A stretch of DNA of 64,000 nucleotides from Alligator mississippiensis (GCF_030867095.1 NC_081835.1:40903892-40967891), one strand, 5' to 3'. Shown: positions 1-11,429, numbered from the stretch's first letter. Notes: generated by a model from the sequence alone, not told the origin. Numbers and translations are program-made.

Positions 1-652
1 GCCAGGGTCCTCATGCTCTGCTGTGAGGCCCCTTTAAGGATACTGCGCCCTCACTGGTGCCAGGGTCCCCACACCACTGTGGGTTCCCCCCTGAGAATGC
101 TGCACCCACACTGGCACTGGGGCCCACACACTCTGTTGTGAGTCCCTGATGAGGCCTCCTCCAACCCCTAATAGCCTCACCCTAGCCACTGGTGTAATAC
201 ATAACAATGCCAACACAAAACACAAGCCCCTAGGCTGTAACACAAATTGGAGCCACCTGGCTATAACTTAACAACACCACTCAAGCCTCCAGAGCTGCCA
301 TAAGCTGTACTTACAATTCTTGCATCCTAACTCTAGGAGCTTCTGCCCCTCTGGCTGTTGACAGGGAACTGCTAGCTTGGCCTCAGCCCTGGGCTTTATA
401 AGAGCCAGCCTCTGCCTCCTACAGGCAGCTGACTGCTGGCAGGTGTGGGTCATTTGCTCCCTCCAGTTGCCCTGGCAACCCACAGGTGGGCTCCTATTCC
501 CCGCTAGGGCTCCCTATGCACTGCCAGAGTTTTTCCTTTAGCAGTTTCTACCCTCTAGGAGCAGGGCACTGAGGTGTCCTGCGACACCCAGTTTCTAGAA
601 ATACGGGTGCTCCATCTCACCAAGGCTCCCTCCCTCCCAGTCCCAGCCTTAC

Positions 653-3268
653 CTGCACTGGCAAACTTGCCCATGCACTGTGGGGCAGCATCTTCTGGCA
701 TGACCTGGACAAATAGTTGTGTCTCAACAAGCTTCTCGGTTGGGCACTGGGCCTGCAGGACCAATGTGTATTGATTCACCTGCTTGGCATCCAGGGCAGC
801 ACTGGGACTGAGTGTGATCTAGCAGAGGGTAACAGTAGTTAACAGAAGAGCCAGCCCAATGTGTATGTTGCTATACCAGCCCCCTACATGCAATGGGAGC
901 CCCAGTCCAGAGCCCGAGTCCCACAGGCAGCAGTTACCCCCAACCCAAGTCCCCTGCCACATGTAGTAGATATCCCTGTCAGATATGACAGCTCCATAGG
1001 ACCCAACCCCTGGACTAGTGTCTCTGAAGGAAGTGCTTTTCCCCTGATGGTTGTGAGGGGCCGATACACGAACTGCCAGAGGAGGGATCTTGGTCTGTGC
1101 TCTGCAGGTTTAGTTGGTCTTTCTTGGCCTTCCCTTCTGGTTCTGACGCTGACTCTGGACAGACTTCTAGTCACAGTAGAGTCCTGGCAAATCCCTTATT
1201 CCCCACTGGGAGGGAAGGCAGATGTCACCCTCACCCAGTACTGCCCTGGCCTAAGGGTAGTATACAGCACTGGTACAGAGCAATGGAGTCATTGGGCTCT
1301 TTGTCTCTACTGAAAATTCTAATCCCAGGGAACCAGAGCCTTTGGCACAGCCTTGTCTTGGCACTGCCAGTGTCTGGATCCTACACCTGAAACAATGATA
1401 TATGGGGGTCTGCCAGCCCTGGCAGCCTTGGGGATGCCTTCCTCTTTGCCTTGCGCCAAGGCAAACTAAGGAGGTTTGGGCAGACACCTCACGACTGGAG
1501 CACTTTATTTGGTATCTACTCTCTGCCCTACCTTAATGCTGTAGCATTTGTCCATGGTGTCACTGGGGCTGATGGCAGGTGGGTTGAAGAAGGTAGTGGG
1601 TGGGGTGACACTTTGCAGAGTGACGCTGATGTTACTGTTCAAGTGCGTGCAGTTGAGGACGAATTCTGCGATGGATGTGCCAGGCAGTGCATTCTCACTC
1701 ACATTCACAGTGCGCGGAAGATCAAGCAGTGCTGGGTATGGAGGTGCTGTCAGAGAGCTTGCCCCATTTTAGCTCCAGCTTGGCAGGGCCCTGTCGCCCT
1801 TCCTTGGGGAGATGGGCACTACCCATTCAGGGAAACAGGTGCATCTTGTGCTGTGTGTCCTGGCTGGGAATGCCCTGGAACAGCTACCTTGGCCTTGTCC
1901 CAGCACCTCTTTCCACTTAGAGATGCATTGCTTACCACAGGCTATCATATGTCCTTGGATTTAAAGAGATTACAGCCCCCCTACTGGAGCCTGAATAAAG
2001 TGCTTCCCATGCACTGGGACATGGACACACATACATGCGGCACACACACATTCACACACATGGTATACCACTGCTCACACCCACAGCCACACAGACAGAC
2101 CCACACACCCCCGGGCATCCATTCAGCATGTATTTCCACACAGACTGACATCCATATGGGTGCCATATGCACACCTTTGGCACCCATCTGCCACAGATAT
2201 ACACACAGAAGCATCACCATATATACATTCACAGCCACAGTCACTCATTCATGGACTCAGCCATGCACAGAGTCATCTATACCCACATGGGTACATACAC
2301 ATGGACACCCACCCAGCTGTGCATATATATGGGCATACCAATACACACATTCACACACATAGAGCCACATTCAGGGGTACACACATGGGAGCACCCATAC
2401 ACACATTCATACAACCTTACATACAAGCATACATTGGGGCACTGATATGCATATTTATACACACAGCTGCACACAGGTATACCACAATGCATGTTTACAC
2501 ATATAGCCATAACCACTTGGGCAGACTCACCTACATAGCACTTACTCAGCAAGAACACACAAATATGTACAAAACTCCCTCTCCCCCACCCCTCCCCCCA
2601 AACGCACACTCCTACTTCTTTGGCTTGGTTGGTGGCTGAGTCCACATTCTATTGGGCTTATCTGGACTCTGGTGTTTTCCCAGCACAAAGCAAAAGGTAG
2701 GACTGACTGACTCAAGCCTGAACGTGGCAGGTTGTCAGGTGTGAATCCTTCTGTTTTGTTCTTACCAGTGGCTCTGACGAAGACCCCTGAAAGAGGAAGA
2801 GATACTGTCATCCATCTGTGGGACACTGCATAGCTTGGGCTCAGCGCTGAATACTTACATGCCCACCTTCCCCCAGCCCCAACCTGAGAGGAAACACAGC
2901 CCACATTTGTGAGGTGTTCCATTGCCAGTGCCATGGGTACTCAGGGTGGGGTGGCTCCTGGGCAGTGCTAAGTCTCTGAGGACTCCTTCCAGTGCCTTAC
3001 GGACTCAGACAGTGCTGGCTACTGGAGGAATAGGGACACCATCAGCATCACAGAGACTCTAGCAAAGAGGGAGCCTACCAGCATAGATCTCTGGTGGTTC
3101 TGCTCCACAGGAACCTGCCATCACTCAGCATTTGATCCACAGGCAGTGAATTCTGGCAGGAACAAGTTCTTCCTGTGGCTGGATTGCAGGAATTTCAGCT
3201 CTGGTATACCTACCTGAGGTGCCAAGGATGAGGAGCAGCAGTAGAGGCAGGTTCCTGAATACCCCCAT
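653..3268 (-). CDS. CDHR4: CDHR4, cadherin-related family member 4 (5' part, runs off the left edge)
   Basis: Seen: minus-strand coding exons at 3214-3268, 2766-2786 (tentative 21-nt microexon), 1532-1731 and 653-818. All are flanked by AG/GT and the phases agree. Exon 1 encodes a short N-terminus starting MGVFRNLPLLLLLILGTS, a typical signal peptide. The third exon carries a cadherin-like N-terminal stretch (NVSENALPGT) and the motif PPTTFFNPP; the fourth has VNQYTLVLQ and QCMGKFASA. As I recall the human protein, the PPTTFFNPP and QCxGxFAS blocks occur in CDHR4 in this order, with similar spacing. Role (family knowledge): a single-pass cadherin-superfamily surface protein of uncertain function. 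The next exon would lie left of base 1. Position next to INKA1 and UBA7, in the same orientations as human 3p21.31, supports the identification. Introns 819-1531 and 1732-2765 hold nothing else I recognise apart from an AC-rich tract. The start was chosen as the first ATG before the hydrophobic core. Confidence 0.85.
2009..2575. repeat. Degenerate AC-rich (ACACAT-type) tandem tract
   Basis: About 560 bases dominated by CACACA, CACACAT and CATACA units with interruptions. It lies inside the CDHR4 intron between the signal-peptide side and the first cadherin-like exon. It produces long but meaningless open frames rich in His and Thr on the plus strand. It looks like an expanded and decayed dinucleotide microsatellite. 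Confidence 0.85.
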
Positions 3269-4171
3269 AGCTGCCAGAGATACAGTGTCCACAGACTGGA
3301 TGTGGCCAGGTGGCTCAACTCTGCCTGCCTGTGTTTGGGAAACTGCAGAAGGTTGCTGGGCTGTTGCTATAGACTCTAGGTTATGCTCAGGAAAAGCAGG
3401 CACCACCCCAGTCCTGCTGGTCCCAAGGACAGTGGCCACTCCCTCACTCAGATGTTGGTAACAACTTCCAGGGCCCTTCTGTCATCTACTGCCCATGCTG
3501 TGCCAGCCTGTGGTCTGTGCTTCCCCGAGCTTTCCCCTTTAGCCTGAATCCTGAGGTCCCTGACCTTTCCTTACAACACAGGGCCTCCTCCTGTCACTGT
3601 TAGCTCAGGCTGAGGGACACCATACTTGCGCCCAGCTGAGCTTTTACATCCATTCAAACTTTGTGCCGAGATGCTGTGACTACCCCACTAAGTTGATTGT
3701 GTTCTTGGCACACCAAAGCTGGGCTGGCACAAGACATGTACCTTTCCTGATGGGGGTCTTTTCTTTAATTCACAACAGCCAATACAGCTTGAAGCTTTCC
3801 CTGCTGTCTGCCTATGCACCCCCAAACCCACACACAGGACCAGGCCACAGCTCCTCATCCCAGAATGCATGCAGGAAGCCCAGACTCCCAGGAAGCATGC
3901 AGCCATGAGCCAGCCTTAGGGCTGCACCTAGTAGACCACTGCTCAGCCCCAGGGGCAGCCTTGTCTACCCAATACACTACACAGAGCTAACTCTGCCGCG
4001 GCACTGGTTGTAAGTCTAGTGATTGGGGGTTCCCCATGGCAGCTCATGTAACCCCTCCCAGTCCTGTGCCTACTGGGAGCCTAGATGCAGCGAGTGCTGT
4101 GCCTGACTCCGCTGTGACTATCTGGGGCTTGAAGCCCTGAGTAAGCTGCCCTGAACCCTTTCACATCAATT
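3269..4171. other. CDHR4 5' flank, no recognised gene
   Basis: This stretch lies upstream of the CDHR4 start on the minus strand. I see no CpG island, no clear core promoter and no recognisable coding exon. Any CDHR4 5' UTR or promoter should be here, but the sequence alone does not place it. Confidence 0.5.
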
Positions 4172-4179
4172 ACCTAGGG

Positions 4180-4365
4180 CAGGGGTGGGCAAAATGCAGC
4201 CCGCAGGCTGGATGCAGCCTGCCAGGCAATTCTATCTGGCCCGCGGGGCCCCTAAAAAATTTAGAAAATTAATATTTATCTCTCCCTGGCTGCCTGTCAT
4301 TGGCCCCCCATGGCTTGCCAAAACTCAGTAAGTGGCCCTCTGCCTGAAATAATTGCCCACCCCTG
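4180..4365. mobile_element. Short non-autonomous hAT element (186 bp)
   Basis: It begins CAGGGGTGGGCAAA and ends with the inverted complement TTGCCCACCCCTG. It is flanked by near-identical 8-bp duplications: acctaggg at 4172-4179 and ccctaggg at 4366-4373. Short terminal inverted repeats with 8-bp target duplications are the hAT signature. The inside is AT-rich and has no coding capacity. It is the same family as the elements starting at 4757 and 6435. Confidence 0.85.
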
Positions 4366-4756
4366 CCCTAGGGGTACCACTTCTCCCAGTATCACATAAC
4401 CCTTCTACTTGGATGGCAGTAACAGGGGCTGGGCTCAATTTTAGGAGTTTAACACAAGCTTTCCAAATTTGACTCCAGCTTGCATGGAGAAACTTGGGAA
4501 AATCCATTTTAACCAGGTGTTCCAAAGTAAAACCACTTTCCAACTCACAAGCAATGTTCAACTACATCATGGTTTATTACAGGGGAAAAGGAAGCAAACA
4601 GCCAGCCTTAGAGAAAACTTTAACTATTAACATGAACTGAAACTCAATACAATTAACAGTCTCAGTCATTGGCAAACCAACCTTGGGAACTACCACCTAG
4701 ACCTCTCAGGTGGGAGGGAAGACTAACCCAAGGCTGCCCTCCAGGGGCTCTACTGC

Positions 4757-5630
4757 ACAGGTGGGCAAAATATGGCCTGCAGACTGGATCCAGCCCACCA
4801 AGGGATTTTATCCAGGCTGCGGCAGGTCCCTCAGCCCTGCCTGGGCAAGGTGCTGGGGCATTCTGGGCTGTGGTTTGTGCAGCTGGTCTTGTCATCCCTG
4901 GGTGCATGGCAGAGTGGGGGTGGTGTGGTAGCTGGACTCCACTTCCTAGCAGCCCCATCAGTGGCTCCTTCCAGCTGCCACTGCTCGTGTCTCTGACGCC
5001 ACCAGACCTGGCCCTTCTGTCCTGCACCCACAGCTGGGGATGCTGGACGCAGCAGGCAGGTGGGGTCTCCATGGAGATCATCCAGGACCCCTGTAGGCAA
5101 GGCTTGCTTGGCCAGGTGGTTGGGATGGGGCTGCAGCAGGCGGGGAGCAGCATCTGGGAGAAGGACAGGTGGGTGGGGGCCGGGATCTTGGAGCGGTAAC
5201 ACTATGGGGCTGGGACCCAGGGCAGAGCCACAAGCTCCTCCCTGCCTGTCCCTGCTGTGCAGGGATCAGATTGTGGATCTGCCCCAGGCCCCAGCCCTGC
5301 GCTGTCACTGCTGCATGATTTCAATCCTGGCCCTGGCCCGCTCACCCATCTCACTCCTGGATGCCTCTCCCTGCCTGCCCACAGACCCATCCTATCTACC
5401 TGGCCAAGTGCACCCTGCCCACAATGGTCCTGGCCGTGGAGACCCCACCTGCCTGCTCCATCTGTGTTCAGGCTGGACCAGCCTGGGTCAGACAGTATCA
5501 ATTACTCACCCCCCACCACACCAGGCCAGACCAAGTTAGCACCCCCCACCCCACATGCCCTGCTCCAGCCTGCAACAGCTCACTCATATTCCTAATGTGG
5601 CCATCTAGCCAAAGCAATTGCCCACCACTG
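4757..5630. mobile_element. Longer non-autonomous hAT copy of the same family (874 bp)
   Basis: The left end (ACAGGTGGGCAAAATATGG) and right end (CAATTGCCCACCACTG) are inverted and match the 4180 element. Flanks tctactgc (4749-4756) and cctactgc (5631-5638) agree at 7 of 8 bases. The interior is GC-rich and gives several open frames on both strands with no recognisable transposase. It looks like a non-autonomous derivative. Confidence 0.75.
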
Positions 5631-5638
5631 CCTACTGC

Positions 5639-6079
5639 CTACACAAGCCAAAGTAGGAAGTGCTGGGTAGGACAGCCCAACTCATCCTCCTGCCAGGGCT
5701 TGCTGCTTTACTTGCCCTACCACCTACACCAGCCAAAGTAGCAAGTGCCAGGTAAGGAGGTTTGCACCTGACTTGCCACTATTCCCCTGCTGGGGATCAC
5801 TATTCTGGCTGCTGCTACCAGGGTTCACCATTGCTTCTCTGCCACTGGTCCTCTAAGATTGTATAGGCAACCCCAGCTCTATTAGACCCTGACCTACTCA
5901 ACACCATTCCCAGGGATTTCAGCTCTTACTGTTACAGTGAGCATCAGGCCTCTATCTGAACCTACTATAGCAAGTAGGTGCTTTCCCTTTGAGAAGCTGA
6001 ATAATACCTGTCCCAAATTTCTCCTTCTTACACACACCATTTCCACGCTAAAACTGAGCACCACTCCAGTGCAGCTCCC
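5639..6079. other. Spacer between repeats, nothing recognised
   Basis: About 440 bases of unique-looking sequence between a hAT element and a LINE fragment. I see no exon, RNA gene or repeat that I can name. Confidence 0.4.
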
Positions 6080-6290
6080 TAAGGGTCATAAAATGAAATT
6101 AGTAGGTAGTAAGTTTAAAATTAACAAAAGGAAGTTCTTTTTTACACAGTGTGTAATTAAACTCATTGCCACCAGACACTGTAGAAGCTGACACTTTAAC
6201 TGATTCAAAAAGGGATTGGACAAATTCTTGGAGGAAAGGTGCCTCAATGGCTATTGAGCATGTGAATTAGGGGTACAGCCCTAGAATCAG
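6080..6290 (+). mobile_element. Old LINE 3' fragment (CR1/L3-like)
   Basis: The plus-strand reading includes KFKINKRKFFFTQCVIKL, followed after a break by FKKGLDKFLEE. This resembles the last reverse-transcriptase-linked segment of CR1/L3-type LINEs (the [11 protein letters not shown] and FKxxLDxxL motifs). It is short and diverged, so the subfamily is uncertain. Confidence 0.5.
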
Positions 6291-6434
6291 AACTTCCTAG
6301 ACCCTCAATGCTAAAGGCTACAAGTGGGAGAGGAACAGTGGAAAAAACCCTGGTCATATCCAATTCACTCTTCCTTTAAGCATCTGCTCTCAGCCACTAT
6401 GTGACACAGGATACAGGGCAAGATGGATCTATGG

Positions 6435-6805
6435 CAGTGGTGGGCAAAATACTGCCCAGGGGCCAGATCCGGCTTGCTAGGCAATTTCATCTGTCCTGCG
6501 GGCACCCACCAATTAATTATACCTCCAGCCCACTGGTGCACTTTGCTCCCACCCTCCTACACAGGAGGGCCCTGACCCCAGCCCCAGCCAGCATGCACAG
6601 CTTCCAGGTGCCCTGTCTGCTGCAGCTGCCAGGGAACCTGCTCAGCTTTCCTGGCTTCCAGAGGCTCCTCATCATGCCCCAGCTGCAGTGCTTGCTCCAG
6701 GCAGCAGGTAGGGAAGCTGCAGCTGGGTGGCAGCGCGGACCATGGGGCTGGGACTGGCAGGAGCACGGAGCCTGGGGCCTGTGCCCAGTGGGGTGGTGGG
6801 AGCAC
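6435..6805. mobile_element. hAT left end, interrupted or replaced on its right
   Basis: It starts CAGTGGTGGGCAAAA, matching the ends of the 4180 and 4757 elements, and continues with the same GC-rich interior style. No matching right terminus (TTGCCCACCACTG) follows the CR1 that begins near 6806. The copy is therefore incomplete, or lost its right side when or after the CR1 arrived. Confidence 0.6.
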
Positions 6806-8062
6806 AGGTTTGTGGTGGGCAGATTGTGCCTGACCAATCTAGTCTCTTTCTATGACCAGGTTACAAAACGCCTGGACACAGGAGGAGGGGTGGATGTTGT
6901 ATACTTAGACTTCAGGAAGGCCTTCGATACGGTATCCCACCCCATACTGGTGAACAAGTTAAGAGGCTGTGATGTGGATGACTACACAGTCCGGTGGGTG
7001 GTGAATTGGCTTGAGGGTCGCACCCAGAGAGTCGTGGTGGATGGGTCGGTCTCGACCTGGAAGGGTGTGGGCAGTGGGGTCCCGCAGGGCTCGGTCCTTG
7101 GACCGATACTCTTTAATGTCTTCATCAGTGACTTGGACGAGGGAGTGAAATGTACTCTGTCCAAGTTTGCAGATGACACAAAGCTATGGGGAGATGTGGA
7201 CACGCCAGAGGGCAGGGAACAGCTGCAGGCAGACCTGGATAGGTTGGACAAGTGGGCAGAAAACAACAGGACGCAGTTCAACAAGGAGAAATGCAAGGTG
7301 CTGCACCTGGGGAGGAAAAATGTCCAGCACACCTACAGCCTAGGGAATGACCTGCTGGGTGGCACAGAGGTGGAAAGGGATCTTGGAGTCCTAGTGGACT
7401 CCAAGATGAACATGAGTCAGCAGTGTGACGAAGCCATCAAAAAAGCCAATGGCACTTTATCGTGCATCAGCAGATGCATGACGAATAGGTCCAAGGAGGT
7501 GATACTTCCCCTCTATCGGGCGCTGGTCAGACTGCAGTTGGAGTACTGCGTGCAATTCTGGGCACCACACTTCAAGAAGGATGAGGATAACCTGGAGAGG
7601 GTCCAGAGAAGGGCCACTCGTATGGTTAAGGGCCTTCAGACCAAGCCCTACGAGGAGAGACTAGAGAAACTGGACCTTTTCAGCCTCCGCAAGAGAAGGT
7701 TGAGAGGTGACCTTGCGGCTGCCTATAAGTTCATCACGGGGGCACAGAAGGGAATTGGTGAGTATTTATTCACCAAGGCGCCCCCGGGGGTTACAAGAAA
7801 CAATGGCCACAAGCTAGCAGAGAGCAGATTTAGATTGGACATTAGGAAGAACTTCTTCACAGTTCGAGTGGTCAAGGTCTGGAATGGGCTCCCAAGGGAG
7901 GTGGTGCTCTCCCCTACCCTGGGGGTTTTCAAGAGGAGGTTGGATGAGTATCTAGCTGGGGTCATCTAGACCCAGCACTCTTTCCTGCTTATGCAGGGGG
8001 TCGGACTTGATGATGTATTGAGGTCCCTTCCGACCCTAACATCTATGAATCTATGAATCTAC
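6806..8062 (+). mobile_element. CR1 LINE, 5'-truncated, with an open RT frame of about 387 codons
   Basis: The frame is open from about 6806 to the stop ending at 7969. It encodes the C-terminal two thirds of the CR1 ORF2 reverse transcriptase: FVVGRLCLTNLVSFYDQVT, YLDFRKAFDTVSH, the PQGSVLGP block, the catalytic KFADDTKLW (FADD form), then the thumb/C-terminal region ending in LDEYLAGVI. The 3' UTR ends with GAGGTCCCTTCCGACCC and a repeated ATCTATGA at about 8040-8061, the CR1 terminal octamer-type repeat. The endonuclease and ORF1 are absent (5' truncation, normal for CR1). No stop interrupts the frame, so this is one of the younger copies in the window. Confidence 0.93.
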
Positions 8063-8854
8063 AACATTACCATTGTAGAGTGTAGACCATAGCTATAGGT
8101 GAACTTGCATAACATAAGCAGGGTTAAAATCAGACCTGTTGCTCTCTGATGCAGCAAGTTTACAGCCCTAACTCCACACATCCCAGCCTAGAGCCAGCAC
8201 AGCATCTGGCCGTGTGGCCACCAGAGGGTGCTCCCATTTCGCTGACTGGTGGGAAGTTGAGTCAGATCCCTAGTGCTCAAAACGAAGCTAGCCTTTGCTC
8301 ATGTCCGACTGCCTTTTCCTTGGCTTGTCTCTGTGACACTCCCCCATGGGAAGTATGCTCTGGACAGTGAGGGCACCCAGCAGTCTGGGTGAGCCGATTC
8401 CTGTTCTTTTCCATTGGACCCTTCCCTAGAGCACAGGGGCACAGGTCCTCTGAGGAAGGGGATACCCAGGGAGGGAGAGCTGGGGAACCCAAACTCCTGT
8501 GCAGCCTTGCTTCTCTTTGCACTACTGTTTCCCCACTGATCCAAGCAGAGCAGTCCTCTGCCCTATGGCAGGCTCTGTAGTTCCTGTAGAACTGCACAGA
8601 CCTCATGCTATACCAGTGCATCTGCCAGGGCTGGGAGAGGAGGTAGGCTATGAGTTGGGAATGAGGGACAGCACTAGAACTGAGATGAGGGAGCACCCAG
8701 GGCACAGCTAGCAGGAGACTATGGGTAGGGGTAACAGCAGGGCTGTGTGTTGAGGGAGCCCTGGGCTGGCCTAGCACAGGTTGTAGGTTGGGAGTGAAGG
8801 GCGCTGGAACTCCTGACTTGGAGAATCTTGGTGTCAGTCGTCACAAGTGCCTTG
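8063..8854. other. Spacer, nothing recognised
   Basis: Mixed-composition sequence between a CR1 end and an unclassified repeat. Short open frames are present on both strands but none has a recognisable domain or credible splice context. Confidence 0.4.
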
Positions 8855-9219
8855 AGTATTGAAATCATGAATGACACGTGTCCTTGGCGGCTGGGGGAGG
8901 AGCATGCAGTAAGCAGGAAGCTCCTGCAGATGCCACTGGCACTGTCAGCAGCTGGGGGGTGACGAGCACCAACCAGGGGTTGGCAACCATCCACAGATGC
9001 CTCTGGCAGTGTTGACAGTGGCCAGCGGTAATCTCTGACCGCCCGCAAATGCTTCCAGCAGTGTTGGTAGTGGTGGGGGGGAGGGTGGAGAGTAGCAATC
9101 GCCCACAGGCGCCACCGACAGTGTCAGGGGTACCTTTTCATAGGGGGCGCACCACTACGCTCAGGGGGCACACATGCACCCGCGTGCACCTCCTACACGT
9201 CACCAATGATTGAAATACT
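8855..9219. repeat. Unclassified interspersed repeat with imperfect inverted ends and a tandem GC-rich core
   Basis: The left edge AGTATTGAAATCATGAATGA is imperfectly inverted at the right edge (CAATGATTGAAATACT). Between them lie about four decayed copies of a unit of roughly 60-70 bp carrying a phrase like CAGATGCCACTGGCACTGTC. A second, partial copy of the same module appears in opposite orientation near 60070-60300. I do not recognise the family. A non-autonomous DNA element with an internal minisatellite is the best description. Confidence 0.5.
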
Positions 9220-9560
9220 ATGGCCAGAAAAGAGCACTCTGTTTAGCCTTGGCTCTTGGCCCTGGTGGGTCAGAGGGTTGCACTTGGGGATGGTTCACAA
9301 ACAAAGGGATCATCAGGGAGCGGGGAGGGGGGGGACTCTGACCATTTTCCAAGGGTAGGCAGTGTCCCCTTGGCAGATGCCATTGTGGGGACTGGATGGG
9401 TGCTCTGGAAAATATGGTATGTGATGACAGAGGAAGATCAGAGCCTGGGTGGATCAGAAGCAAGATATGTAGCCATGGAGGCTGCCTGTCTCTCAGACCA
9501 GCCCCCCTACAATTGCCCTATATGTCAGTCATTGCACTGGTTTCCCCTAGCTTGGAAACA
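9220..9560. other. Spacer, nothing recognised
   Basis: About 340 bases with a short poly-G stretch near 9318-9335. No gene or named repeat is seen. Confidence 0.4.
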
Positions 9561-9866
9561 TGTCATAGGTGCTGGACTAGATCAGAGGTTCTCAAACTGT
9601 GGTCTGCAGACCACCACTGGTCCACGAGCTCCATTCAGGTAGTCCACAGAAAGGCTGCGGAACAATCGAGAATATCTGTACTTGTAAGGTAAGACTACTG
9701 ATATAAAATATGAGTTGTGTGCTTTGATTTGTAGAACAAAAAAAAGTCTATTAAGTGGTCTGCCTAGACACTTAGCAATTTTCAAGTGGTCCGTGAAAAA
9801 AAAAGTTTGAGAACCACTGGACTAGATGATCTCTGAAGGTCCCTTCCAGCCTATTTGTCTATATAC
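9561..9866 (+). mobile_element. CR1 LINE 3' terminal fragment, split by a hAT element
   Basis: After removing the hAT insert, the sequence reads as the CR1 3' UTR: GGTGCTGGACTAGATGATCT, CTGAAGGTCCCTTCCAGCC, then a decayed TTTGTCTATA tail. Only the last part of the element is present. The left boundary is approximate. Confidence 0.75.
9583..9819. mobile_element. hAT element (237 bp) inserted in a CR1 3' end
   Basis: It begins CAGAGGTTCTCAAACTGTGG and ends AAGTTTGAGAACCACTG, a 16-17 bp imperfect inverted terminus. It is flanked by a perfect 8-bp duplication gactagat (9575-9582 and 9820-9827). The duplicated bases belong to the CR1 3' UTR consensus, so the hAT came in after the CR1. Confidence 0.92.
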
Positions 9867-11429
9867 TCCAAGTTTATTGCAACTGTCAGAGGGTAAGAAA
9901 GTTAGTGTCTGTACTAGGTCAAAGACCATGATCCCAGCTTGTCCCATGGCCCTGACCAAGGCAGTTCTAACAGAGTGGGTCCTCCAAGGGCATGCACTGT
10001 AGCCTGTCCAGAACCACCCAAAACTGCCAGGAGCCTTGGCACAAGGAAGCCTAAAGTCTGGGTACCAGCAGCTGGGACAAGAGCCCAAGGTCCATCCCAG
10101 TATGGTGGGGTGCATGTGAGCAAGGGCAGGAGTGGGAAATGGCTAAAAGGAGGGCTGGGGGCTGTCCTGAAGCTGAGGGAAGTACGCTAGGCTTAGGCTG
10201 ATCTGTGCCATACATATAGATGCATGGTGGCAGATTCCTGACCCACTTCCTCCCACAGAGAGCATGACCATGTGTTCGTTCCACTTATTTGGGGCTGAAA
10301 ATGATTAACAACATCTCAGCTGCCCTGCAGCTATACCCACAATGCCCTTCCCAGGCACTGCCCTCCTGCCAGTGCCAGCCCCAGCTGCTCCTGGACATGT
10401 GAGGAAAAGCCTGGCTTCCTGCTATAGAAATGGGCTGTCTCAGGCCTGGCTGGGACTGTACAGGCCCTTAGTGAGGGGGTCAGGGCATGGTGCCAATTGC
10501 AAGGGGTGGAGGCTACAGGCTGGGAGTCAAGGCTGTTCCTCTGGTTCCCAGGGAATGGCCTTCCTCCTGTGGCACTGCTCCTTGCCCAAGCGTTGGGAAG
10601 GTAGAGGCACCTGTGATAGAGACAATGCTTTGTCAGCCTAAGAGCACTCCTTCCTCTGACCAAGTGCTGTGCCAACAGGTCCCTTTCTGGCACAAGGCTT
10701 TTCTGATACCACTGTTCTTACCTACCAGTCATAGCCAATTCTTGTTTGTACATCTTGGGATGCACTGCCAAAAGCAAGGGGTTGAGTCCACTGGTCTACA
10801 TGTGGCCTCAGCATCCTGAGTTGGCCCTGGTCTATGGAAACAACACTGGCCCGGTGGACAGGCTGCTCGTGCCAGCAAGTGTAGGGGAGCTGGGTGCTGA
10901 GATTTGGAGTCCCCAAAAACTGCACAGTTAATGCACAGAAGGAGCCTCCAATGCACATTGGCTCCGTGGCCTGTGTCGTGCTCCTCCTGCTCTCCTCAGT
11001 CACAGCAGAGGTCCACATATTTTCCAAGGCACCTGAGCCAAGGTACAGACCTGGGGGGAAAGAACACTAGAAGGGCAGCAGCTTACCTCTGTCACTTGTC
11101 TGTGCCACACATCGGGTCAGCTCCTATTCCCGTTACCTGCCTACCTCGTTCTTGTTCCACCCTGTTCAAATCCCCGAAAAACAGTCCACCTTCCACTGGG
11201 TGCTTTCTGTGCCTTGGTCTCACAGTTGAAATGAGGACCCCTTACCAAAGTAGATGCATGGACGTTTTTTCAAAGGACTGGAGCAGGAAGACTGGGGCAG
11301 GATCACCCTCGTGTCTCGCAGGAGGAGCAGGATCTGTCCCAGCCCCTCTGCTCCAGGGAAGGGCCCAGGGTGCAGCCACAGCACAGCATCCATGCTCCTC
11401 ACAGAACAGACCCGCACTGGGGCCCAGCC
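9867..11429. other. Upstream flank of INKA1, no recognised gene
   Basis: About 1.5 kb of moderately GC-rich unique-looking sequence. Open frames are short and shadow each other. I see no domain, RNA gene or repeat family that I can name. Distal regulatory sequence for INKA1 or CDHR4 could lie here but cannot be shown. Confidence 0.4.

Noticed and set aside
1451-2362. A 303-codon plus-strand open frame
   Set aside because: Its second half is a translated AC-rich microsatellite (His/Thr repeats) and its first half is antisense to a CDHR4 exon.
4669-5202. Overlapping plus and minus open frames of 123-176 codons
   Set aside because: They fall in the GC-rich interior of a non-autonomous hAT copy and match no protein that I recognise.
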